Source: an uncultured Mycoplasmatota bacterium (lineage in GTDB: Bacteria; Bacillota_I; Bacilli_A; RF39; UBA660). From it: a stretch of DNA of 7,917 nucleotides. Below, piece by piece: positions 1 to 5,028 of the stretch (position 1 is the first letter of the stretch; each line of letters begins with the position of its first letter). Under the pieces are notes generated by a model that saw only the letters and a list, made by a program, of their open reading frames with translations, ran no database searches and was not told the origin of the DNA. The DNA lies in contig CAMYRF010000033.1 of NCBI GenBank assembly GCA_947296775.1, positions 1 through 7,917 of the forward strand, given 5' to 3'. The position numbers were made by a program, and so were the translations under genes.

Positions 1-657
1 TCCCACAACTCTAATAAAAAAGAAACTTCCTAAGTCCTCATGACCACTAGTCAAACTTTCTCCCCATCAAATAATACCAAAAGCAAAGAATGCAATTGCT
101 GATAAACCACCAGCAAGCCCATCTAAGCCATCAGTAATATTTACTGCATTACTACTACCAACTAAAACAAATAATAAGAATAACCCATATACCCAACCTA
201 AATGTATTTCAATACCTAAGGTATGAATGTTTAAAACTGGTTCATTTCCGCTACTCAAATAAATGTAGAAGAACACTAGTGCAATTACTAATTGAGCTAA
301 TAATTTAACAAAAATGGATAAACCCTTGTTATTATGTTTTTTTACAACCAAATAGTCATCAACATATCCTAATAAAGCATATGCTATAAAGACAAATAAA
401 ACAATAAATAAATTAGGAGTAAATTGCATCTTACCCGTTAAAATTAAAGCTATGGTAATAACCACAATGGGAATAATGAACATTATTCCTCCCATTGTTG
501 GAGTTCCTTGCTTAGATTCATGTCTCTTACCAAGTGTTTTACTAACATTTTGTCCGAGTTTTTCTTTTCTAAGCCATTTAACTACAAAGTAGCCGAATAT
601 AACAGTTGTGACAAATCCTAGCATAATTGCCATAACTGCTTTAGCAAGCACTAACAT
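1..657 (-). CDS. mraY: MraY, phospho-N-acetylmuramoyl-pentapeptide transferase (3' partial; in-frame TGA)
   Basis: MraY transfers phospho-MurNAc-pentapeptide from UDP to undecaprenyl phosphate, making lipid I on the inner face of the membrane. The visible 219 codons show a first membrane helix (about residues 6-26), the family motif HESKQGTPTMGG (46-57), the Asp pair in GYVDDY (98-102) and NAVNITDGLDGLAGG (170-184), separated by hydrophobic helices. The family is about 320 residues, so the C-terminal third lies beyond the window edge. I start it at the ATG at 655-657 because a GGAG lies 9 bases upstream; a TTG at 670-672 overlaps that ribosome binding site. Codon 197 (67-69) is TGA, yet the frame continues with WGESL and then a stretch resembling the next MraY helix up to base 1. 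The TGA may be read as an amino acid, or it may be a mutation or sequencing error. The product identity is firm; intactness is not. Confidence 0.88.
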
Positions 658-666
658 TGCATCACA

Positions 667-670
667 CTCC
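667..670 (-). promoter_or_regulatory. mraY ribosome binding site
   Basis: GGAG on the minus strand, 9 bases before the ATG at 655-657. It decides the start of mraY, because the longer reading from the TTG at 670-672 would place this site inside the coding region. Confidence 0.6.
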
Positions 671-682
671 AAACCACTTATA

Positions 683-711
683 ATTATACCCTTTTTAAGG
701 ACTTTTGTATA
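683..711 (-). promoter_or_regulatory. Probable sigma-A promoter of mraY
   Basis: On the minus strand a perfect -10 TATAAT (683-688) is preceded at 17 bases by TATACA (706-711), which matches four of six -35 positions. It lies between the HAD-gene terminator and the mraY start, so mraY appears to have its own promoter here. Confidence 0.55.
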
Positions 712-720
712 TACTTTTAA

Positions 721-751
721 GCAAAATAAAAGAAGAAAAAGATTTTCTTCT
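721..751 (-). terminator. Probable intrinsic terminator after the HAD gene
   Basis: An A/T-rich inverted repeat at 731-751 pairs nine bases (AGAAGAAAA with TTTTCTTCT) around a 3-base loop. It is followed on the minus strand by a T-rich run with one A (721-730). It begins inside the TAG stop codon of the HAD gene. The stem is weak because only two pairs are G-C. Confidence 0.5.
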
Positions 752-1244
752 AATCAATCATGTCAATCAAAACATCAAGCCTATCAATAACAGGATATCC
801 TTTTCCATCCATGTCTAAATCAAACTTAATCCCATATCCTCCAGCAGCTTTCCACTCATCTAAATTACCTACATAATCATCTACCAAAATAGATCCCTCT
901 GCCTTTATCATATCAGCTTTAGAAATCGTTTTAGGAACAGAAATTATTGTAATATCTCTAAAATGTTTTCTAATCATTTTAACCTTTTCCTCTATCTCTT
1001 CTATCGAATTAACATGAGTTAAAATAGCCACATTAAACTTATGACTATCAATTATTTTTTCTAAACAATCCCAGCTATTATTAATAGGTTTACTTCTTTC
1101 CAGCACTTCTACCCAATCTAATTTTTTATAAAATTCTTGATATTCTTTCAAATTTTCCACCACATTTTGTTCCTCGGCAATCTTGTAAGAAACTGCGATA
1201 GAATCAACAATAACTCCATCAAAATCGATATATAAATTAGTCAT
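750..1244 (-). CDS. HAD-superfamily 5'(3')-deoxyribonucleotidase-like phosphatase
   Basis: A 164-residue cytoplasmic protein with the HAD phosphatase signature. Motif I is DFDGVIVDS near the N-terminus, giving the nucleophile D7 and the acid/base D9. The motif II Thr is in AILTHVNS (about residue 76), and a motif III Lys lies around 105-109. Motif IV is the Asp pair in LVDDYVGNLDEWKAAGG (122-123). The motif IV context and the short length resemble the NT5C / 5'(3')-deoxyribonucleotidase branch, enzymes that dephosphorylate (deoxy)nucleoside monophosphates; the substrate here is inference. The start ATG is at 1242-1244, with an AGGTG ribosome binding site upstream; the stop is TAG. It has its own consensus promoter and a probable terminator, so it looks like a single-gene unit. 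Its three Trp codons are all TGG. Divergent from the lipid kinase gene. Confidence 0.8.
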   Translation of the reverse strand: MTNLYIDFDGVIVDSIAVSYKIAEEQNVVENLKEYQEFYKKLDWVEVLERSKPINNSWDCLEKIIDSHKFNVAILTHVNSIEEIEEKVKMIRKHFRDITIISVPKTISKADMIKAEGSILVDDYVGNLDEWKAAGGYGIKFDLDMDGKGYPVIDRLDVLIDMID

Positions 1245-1267
1245 TTTATCACACCTATCTTTTTAAC

Positions 1268-1296
1268 ATTATATATATCAGATAAATCAATGTCAA
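1268..1296 (-). promoter_or_regulatory. Consensus sigma-A promoter of the HAD gene
   Basis: On the minus strand TTGACA (1291-1296) and TATAAT (1268-1273) are both perfect and 17 bases apart. The start codon of the HAD gene lies 23 bases below the -10, so the 5' leader is very short. Confidence 0.85.
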
Positions 1297-1318
1297 GAAA
1301 AAATGTAAAACAATGTTA

Positions 1319-1346
1319 TTGCAATTTAAACGAAAAGTTGTATAAT
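1319..1346 (+). promoter_or_regulatory. Probable sigma-A promoter of the lipid kinase gene
   Basis: On the plus strand TTGCAA (1319-1324, four of six -35 positions) and a perfect TATAAT (1341-1346) are 16 bases apart. The kinase start codon follows 29 bases later, behind AAGGAGG. It is back to back with the HAD promoter; the two -35 elements are about 22 bases apart. Confidence 0.7.
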
Positions 1347-1375
1347 ATATAAATACAGCTTAAGGAGGCAAAAAC

Positions 1376-2326
1376 ATGAGAAAAAAATGTGCTTTAATAT
1401 ATAATAAAAACTCATCTGGATATAATCAAAAACATTTTTTCACAATATTAAAATTATTAAAATATCACGGATATACAACATATCCAATAAACAGTGCCCA
1501 TCAAAATTTTATAATTGAAGATATTGATGAATTAAATAAATTCGATATTATTTTAACAATGGGCGGCGACGGTACAGTAAATAGAGCTTATGAAGCTTTT
1601 AATAGATTAGAAGATAAGCAACACGCAATATATGGGCACATTCCAACAGGAACAACTAATGATATGGGACCAAACACAAATGTGCCAAGATATAATCCCA
1701 AAAAAGCAGCAGAGCTATTATTACACGGTGAAATTGAAGAAAGAGATATCATTACTATAAATGACCATGCTATCGCATATGTTGGTGCCACAGGAATATT
1801 TGCTCCTGTAACATATCTTATTGATAAAAGTAAAGATAAAAAAGATGCAGGTACCTTTAGTTATATTAGACATGGGGCCTATCAATTTTTTACTAATCCA
1901 GAAATATATAAATCAATTATTGAAAAGCCTTATCAAATAACATACACAGCAGATGGCGAAACAAAACAAACTGAAGCAATATTTATCGCTGTATTCAATG
2001 CAAAAACATTCGCAAATTTAAAAATAAATCCACAAGCCAATATGGGTGATGGAACTTTTGATGTTTTAATTATTCATACAAAACAAGAATTATTTAAACT
2101 TCTAAAAACAAGTTTTATTTCAAAAAACGGATGTATGGATGCACAAGATAATATTTTTACCACCAATAATTTACAACTAACTTTCGAAGATAAAGCGCCA
2201 TTCTATCCAATAAATTGTGATGGCGATGGAATTGACTTACTAAATGGCACATCCACTTTAGAAGTTAAACCAAAGAAAAAAATACTACAACTAACAGGCA
2301 AAAAATCCAAAACAATATTTCACTAA
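1376..2326 (+). CDS. Diacylglycerol-kinase-family lipid kinase
   Basis: A 316-residue protein of the DAGK_cat / YegS-DgkB family, ATP-dependent kinases that phosphorylate diacylglycerol or related lipids at the inner face of the membrane. The nucleotide-binding motif MGGDGTVN is at 62-69 and PTGTTNDM at 90-97, where the family usually has PTGTANDF. The C-terminal domain carries ANMGDGTFDV (221-230), matching the conserved DG..DV element. Near the C-terminus it reads NCDGDG (280-285), where DgkB-type enzymes usually have DGE, a conservative Glu-to-Asp change in an active-site motif. In Bacillota DgkB recycles diacylglycerol left by lipoteichoic acid synthesis; whether this protein does so is inference. 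The ATG follows AAGGAGG at good spacing; the stop is TAA. It is the only plus-strand gene here and forms a single-gene unit. No Trp codon occurs in it. Confidence 0.85.
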   Translation: MRKKCALIYNKNSSGYNQKHFFTILKLLKYHGYTTYPINSAHQNFIIEDIDELNKFDIILTMGGDGTVNRAYEAFNRLEDKQHAIYGHIPTGTTNDMGPNTNVPRYNPKKAAELLLHGEIEERDIITINDHAIAYVGATGIFAPVTYLIDKSKDKKDAGTFSYIRHGAYQFFTNPEIYKSIIEKPYQITYTADGETKQTEAIFIAVFNAKTFANLKINPQANMGDGTFDVLIIHTKQELFKLLKTSFISKNGCMDAQDNIFTTNNLQLTFEDKAPFYPINCDGDGIDLLNGTSTLEVKPKKKILQLTGKKSKTIFH

Positions 2327-2357
2327 AAAATGTAGAGTATCAAACCTCTGCATTTTT
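2326..2357. terminator. Bidirectional intrinsic terminator between the lipid kinase gene and rplT
   Basis: A 12-base-pair inverted repeat (2326-2337 with 2346-2357, one G-U pair) surrounds an 8-base loop. The arms begin in A runs and end in T runs, so either strand gives a hairpin with a U tract. It overlaps the last base of the kinase TAA and lies 20 bases beyond the rplT stop, so it can serve both convergent units. Confidence 0.85.
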
Positions 2358-2376
2358 ATTATAAAGAAAAAACACA

Positions 2377-2931
2377 CTATTTAAGTGCGTCTAATAATTC
2401 AGCTTTTTTCATTGTAGTATAACCCTGTATACCTTTATCTTTAGCCATAGCTTTTAATTCAGCTACTGTTAATTTAGAAATATCTTCTTTTTCTTCTTTT
2501 TTAGATTCTGCTTTAGGAGCTTCTTTTTTTACTGTTTCTTTAACTTCAGCTTTTGCTTCAGTTTTAACATCTTTACCATCTAAAGCTTTTTTAGCAGTTT
2601 CAACTAAACCAGCAAATGTTTTTGGATCATCAATCGCAATTTCAGAAAGCATTTTTCTGTTGATTTCAACTCCAGCTTTTGATAAACCATTAATAAATTT
2701 AGAATAACTAATATCATTTTGTCTGCAAGCAGCATTGATTCTTGTAATCCATAATTTTCTAAAATCTCTTTTTCTTTGTCTTCTATCTCTGTAAGCATAC
2801 ATCATAGAATGTCTTACTTGTTCTTTTGCAGTTTTATATAATCTATGTTTACTTCCAAAATAACCTTTAGCTTGTTTTAAAGCTTTTTTATGACGAGCAC
2901 GAGTAATTGTGCCTCCCTTAACTCTTGTCAT
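2377..2931 (-). CDS. rplT: 50S ribosomal protein L20 with C-terminal Rho-N/SAP-like extension
   Basis: L20 binds 23S rRNA early in assembly of the large subunit and, in Bacilli, represses its own operon through the leader RNA. Residues 1 to about 117 are a normal L20: basic N-terminal helices (RARHKKALKQAKGYFGSKHR), the conserved RKLWITRINAACR (58-70), and the globular C-terminal part with INRKMLSEIA. The usual length is about 117-120 residues; this one is 184. Residues 118-149 are a Lys/Glu/Ala-rich linker, and 150-184 read ISKLTVAELKAMAKDKGI followed by GYTTMKKAELLDAL. That matches the helix-turn-helix pattern of Rho-N or SAP/HeH modules, small folds that usually bind nucleic acid. The frame is continuous, so this is a fusion and not an annotation join. 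GGAGG precedes the ATG; the stop is TAG. Last gene of the infC operon, 23 bases after rpmI. Confidence 0.95.
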   Translation of the reverse strand: MTRVKGGTITRARHKKALKQAKGYFGSKHRLYKTAKEQVRHSMMYAYRDRRQRKRDFRKLWITRINAACRQNDISYSKFINGLSKAGVEINRKMLSEIAIDDPKTFAGLVETAKKALDGKDVKTEAKAEVKETVKKEAPKAESKKEEKEDISKLTVAELKAMAKDKGIQGYTTMKKAELLDALK

Positions 2932-2954
2932 TTATATTTCCTCCTTCAAAATTA

Positions 2955-3155
2955 CTATTTAAGAATATCTTTAACTCTTTTAATATCAGAACTAGCCATT
3001 TCTGAATCGTGATGTCTTCTTCTTCTTGAAGCATTACTTTTGTGAGTTAATTTATGGTTTTTGTTAGCAGGTTGGTATTTATAAGAACCACCTTTTCTTT
3101 TTCTGACTACTTTTGATAACCCTTTGTGAGTTTTTGCTTTAACTTTATTCGCCAT
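2955..3155 (-). CDS. rpmI: 50S ribosomal protein L35
   Basis: A 66-residue, strongly basic protein matching L35 in length and pattern: KAKTHKGLSKVVRKRKGGSY near the N-terminus, then a Lys/Arg-rich middle (HKLTHKSNASRRRRH) and the C-terminal DIKRVKDILK. L35 is a small component of the large ribosomal subunit. The ATG at 3153-3155 is preceded by AGGAGG, and the TAG stop of infC is part of the run TAGGAGG, so termination of infC and initiation of rpmI are close enough for translational coupling. Middle gene of infC-rpmI-rplT. Confidence 0.95.
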   Translation of the reverse strand: MANKVKAKTHKGLSKVVRKRKGGSYKYQPANKNHKLTHKSNASRRRRHHDSEMASSDIKRVKDILK

Positions 3156-3167
3156 AATTAATTCCTC

Positions 3168-3698
3168 CTATTTTTCTTTAATTGGTGCGAGCATCATTGT
3201 CATGAATCGACCATCTAATTTAGGTTGCATTTCAATAGTAGAAACTTCTTTAGTAGCATCAGCAAAACGTAATAAAACGTCTTTTCCTAGATGTGTATGA
3301 GCCATTTCTCTACCTTTGAAACGAACAGATACTTTAACCTTGTGTCCTTTTTGTAAATACTTTGTCGCATTATTAACACGAGTATTAAAATCATGAACAT
3401 CAATAGAGACAGATAATCTATATTCTTTCATTTCCAAATTAGCTTCTCTTTGTCTCTTCATGTTTTCTTTTTGTTTTTTCTTTTGATCGTATTTATAACG
3501 ATTATAATCCATTATTTTACAAACTGGTGGAGTTCCTTTAGGATTAATTAAAACTAAATCAAACCCAGCATAAGACGCTAAAGTAAGAGCATCCTTAATA
3601 GGTTTTACTCCTAATTGTTCACCATTTGGTCCAATAATCATAACTTCTTTAGCACGAATTTGCTCATTGATGAATAAATCTTTATTTTTACTTGCGAT
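3168..3698 (-). CDS. infC: Translation initiation factor IF-3, probable ATC start
   Basis: IF-3 binds the 30S subunit, checks the start codon and initiator tRNA, and blocks premature 50S joining. From 3698 the protein is 176 residues, the normal IF-3 length. The N-terminal domain has FINEQIRAKEVMIIGPNGEQLGV, the linker is Lys-rich (YKYDQKKKQKENMKRQRE), and the C-terminal domain has KGHKVKVSVRFKGREMAH and a closing DGRFMTMMLAP. I start it at the ATC at 3696-3698 because GGAGG sits 8 bases upstream, no ATG, GTG or TTG lies suitably placed, and IF-3 homologues begin just here. An in-frame ATG at 3735-3737 falls inside the leader terminator hairpin and would add unrelated residues. Rare starts (AUU, AUC, AUA) are known in infC and let IF-3 restrict its own translation. 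The stop is TAG. First gene of the operon. Confidence 0.92.
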   Translation of the reverse strand: MASKNKDLFINEQIRAKEVMIIGPNGEQLGVKPIKDALTLASYAGFDLVLINPKGTPPVCKIMDYNRYKYDQKKKQKENMKRQREANLEMKEYRLSVSIDVHDFNTRVNNATKYLQKGHKVKVSVRFKGREMAHTHLGKDVLLRFADATKEVSTIEMQPKLDGRFMTMMLAPIKEK

Positions 3699-3706
3699 AC
3701 TTGACA

Positions 3707-3711
3707 CCTCC
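3707..3711 (-). promoter_or_regulatory. infC ribosome binding site
   Basis: GGAGG on the minus strand, with 8 bases between it and the ATC at 3696-3698. It decides the non-canonical start of infC. It lies directly after the U tract of the leader terminator, so only read-through transcripts carry it. Confidence 0.75.
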
Positions 3712-3836
3712 AATAAAAAAGTGAATGCAAGATGCATCCACTTTACCCGTCAGTTTTTTAAGCTTTTTGGCGTTTACCCATTACCTTTGGTAATCGGGTG
3801 AGAAGTGGATACTTCTTCTTTCCTTTTTTCATTTCC
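3712..3836 (-). ncRNA. L20 leader: autoregulatory 5' leader of infC-rpmI-rplT
   Basis: The roughly 125-base leader between the promoter and infC folds into alternatives. GTATCCACTT (3803-3812) can pair ten bases with the 5' arm of the terminator, AAGTGGATGC (3734-3743), preventing the terminator; or it can be held in a local hairpin (3801-3816, AGAAGT with ACTTCT). Between them ATTACC-AAA-GGTAAT forms a hairpin (3780-3794). The ACCCG at 3795-3799 can pair with CGGGT at 3745-3749, or its ACCC with the GGGT next to the hairpin. This layout and position match the L20 leader of Bacilli, where L20 binding favours termination. The family assignment is from position and architecture; the binding of L20 here is inferred. 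Confidence 0.8.
3715..3744 (-). terminator. Leader (attenuator) terminator upstream of infC
   Basis: On the minus strand GTGGATGC (3734-3741) pairs with GCATTCAC (3721-3728) around a 5-base loop. A/U pairs extend the stem to 11, and six T follow (3715-3720). It ends four bases before the infC GGAGG, so it can stop transcription before the operon. Its 5' arm is also complementary to an upstream leader segment (3803-3812). Confidence 0.85.
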
Positions 3837-3842
3837 TTATTG

Positions 3843-3871
3843 ATTATACATATTAATATTATGTTTGTCAA
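3843..3871 (-). promoter_or_regulatory. Consensus sigma-A promoter of the infC operon
   Basis: On the minus strand TTGACA (3866-3871) and TATAAT (3843-3848) are both perfect with a 17-base spacer. Transcription would begin near 3836 and produce the L20 leader. Such a strong promoter suits an operon controlled afterwards by attenuation. Confidence 0.88.
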
Positions 3872-3942
3872 GCAATTTTATACTAGTTTATTGAAAAATA
3901 AGGTCGGATTCTCCAAAGGTTTCCAAAATTTGCGCAAAACAT

Positions 3943-3970
3943 AAAAAAATCACAAGCAAAAGCCTGTAAT
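3943..3970 (-). terminator. Intrinsic terminator of the cysteine-hairpin surface protein gene
   Basis: On the minus strand ATTACAGGC (3962-3970) pairs with GCTTGTGAT (3949-3957) over nine positions, two of them G-U, around a TTTT loop. A run of seven T follows (3943-3949). It lies 12 bases after the TAA. Confidence 0.8.
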
Positions 3971-3982
3971 TTAATAATCATA

Positions 3983-4906
3983 TTAACCAAAACATTCAGA
4001 TGATCCATCAGCATAAATATCACAATCAGCAGTACCACTATATACATAAATATCACCATCAGGAATAGCAAGTACACTTACAACTTCAGCTTTACAACGA
4101 GTCCCAAAATCTCCTACTTCGCATGCATCATTACCAAAAATATTTAATAAAGTTTCATTAGTAGATGTATAATCACCAGGTTTTAAACATTGTAATATAC
4201 CATCTTTAATCATACAAGCTTCTGTTCCAGAGACTTTAGAGTCCGCAACTGTATGCTTGATAAATACATCTTGATCCAACGTAGTATAGTCAGTAGTTAT
4301 TCCATTTATAGAATCTACAGAATCTCCAACACTTACACTATCCATACCAAATCTATAAATAGCCTCTTCACTAGGAACTGGTGTAGGATCTACCACTGTA
4401 TTACCATCATCTTGAACATAATCTAAAGTTACTGATAAAGTTCCAATTGTACTTTCTGGTTGTAAAGTTACATTTTTATCATACTCAACCTTTACGGTTA
4501 AAACCGAAGATGTTCCAGCATTTAACTTATCTCCCACAACCAAACCACTTGTAGTAAATTTAATTGCTGAGTTATTTGAGGGAGTAACATTAATTTTATC
4601 TAATTTTGCATTTACTGTTCCTTGGTTTGATATAGTTACATCATACTCAATGCTATCACCTGGGGACACCAAATTTGCCTTAAACGTAGCTGTTAAATCT
4701 GTATAAGTTGGATTTTCAGCATTACTAGCCCCTCCCACTATTTGTTTAGTAGTTATATTAGTTATTCTAATATCCCAATTGCTTGAAATTTTTGTTAAAC
4801 CATTAATATTAAGTACCGTATTAAATGCGGCATAACCAGCCACCATTAAAAGTAATATCCCGCATAATACTCCAATAATAATATTTCGTTTCTTAGCTTG
4901 TCCCAT
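3983..4906 (-). CDS. Membrane-anchored extracytoplasmic protein with three Cys-x(8-9)-Cys units, function unknown
   Basis: A 307-residue protein not recognised as a named family. The N-terminus is basic (MGQAKKRN) and followed by one hydrophobic helix (8-28), so it is probably a membrane-anchored or exported protein facing outward. Residues 40-165 alternate as beta strands, with SPGDSIEYDVTISNQGTVNA (81-100) resembling Ig-like or DUF11/NEW3-type surface modules. A Pro/acidic linker (DPTPVPSEE, 173-181) leads to a C-terminal region with six Cys in three evenly built pairs: 231/240, 262/271 and 295/305, each with a Gly or Asp-Gly turn between. Disulfide-clamped hairpins are likely if the region is outside the cell. 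The ATG at 4904-4906 is preceded by AGAGG at 8 bases; an earlier ATG is out of frame. Stop is TAA. It is a single-gene unit. A pilin-like or adhesive role is possible but not shown. Confidence 0.8.
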   Translation of the reverse strand: MGQAKKRNIIIGVLCGILLLMVAGYAAFNTVLNINGLTKISSNWDIRITNITTKQIVGGASNAENPTYTDLTATFKANLVSPGDSIEYDVTISNQGTVNAKLDKINVTPSNNSAIKFTTSGLVVGDKLNAGTSSVLTVKVEYDKNVTLQPESTIGTLSVTLDYVQDDGNTVVDPTPVPSEEAIYRFGMDSVSVGDSVDSINGITTDYTTLDQDVFIKHTVADSKVSGTEACMIKDGILQCLKPGDYTSTNETLLNIFGNDACEVGDFGTRCKAEVVSVLAIPDGDIYVYSGTADCDIYADGSSECFG

Positions 4907-4943
4907 TTTTTCATACCTCTCTACACTATCCTATTATATTAAT

Positions 4944-4972
4944 ATTATAAACTTTTTTATTTCACTTGGCAA
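4944..4972 (-). promoter_or_regulatory. Probable sigma-A promoter of the surface protein gene
   Basis: On the minus strand TTGCCA (4967-4972, five of six) and a perfect TATAAT (4944-4949) are 17 bases apart, about 37 bases before the start codon. A second TATAAT-like hexamer follows 5 bases downstream but has no suitable -35. Confidence 0.7.
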
Positions 4973-4992
4973 CAAAAAATCATACCACAAAG

Positions 4993-5016
4993 AAAAAAAA
5001 TCACCAATTGTGATTT
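4993..5016 (-). terminator. Intrinsic terminator of the rpmG-efp-coiled-coil operon
   Basis: On the minus strand AAATCAC (5010-5016) pairs perfectly with GTGATTT (4998-5004) around a 5-base loop, followed by an unbroken T run (4993-5000 overlaps the stem end). It lies 12 bases past the TAA of the coiled-coil gene. Confidence 0.8.
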
Positions 5017-5028
5017 AAATTTTATTTA

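Noticed and set aside
658..672. Longer mraY start at TTG 670-672
   Set aside because: It overlaps the GGAG that serves the ATG at 655-657 and adds five residues not expected in MraY.
780..782. Possible sense-codon change of AGG (known in some uncultured Bacilli as Arg to Met)
   Set aside because: Only three AGG codons were seen (one near the HAD C-terminus, two near the PBP C-terminus), all at poorly conserved positions, so the window cannot test it.
1588..1791. Minus-strand open frame inside the lipid kinase gene
   Set aside because: It is antisense to conserved kinase motifs and has no ribosome binding site or promoter.
3699..3737. ATG start for infC at 3735-3737
   Set aside because: It lies inside the attenuator stem, has no ribosome binding site, and the added 13 residues are unlike IF-3. 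Its reading frame also passes through the U tract and the GGAGG.
3872..3942. Stretch between the infC promoter and the surface-protein terminator, searched for a small gene or RNA
   Set aside because: No open frame with a ribosome binding site and no convincing structure was found; it reads as plain spacer.
3883..4077. Open frame on the minus strand overlapping the 3' end of the surface protein gene
   Set aside because: It runs in another frame through the real coding sequence and its terminator, has no ribosome binding site, and its hydrophobic composition comes from AT-rich out-of-frame reading.
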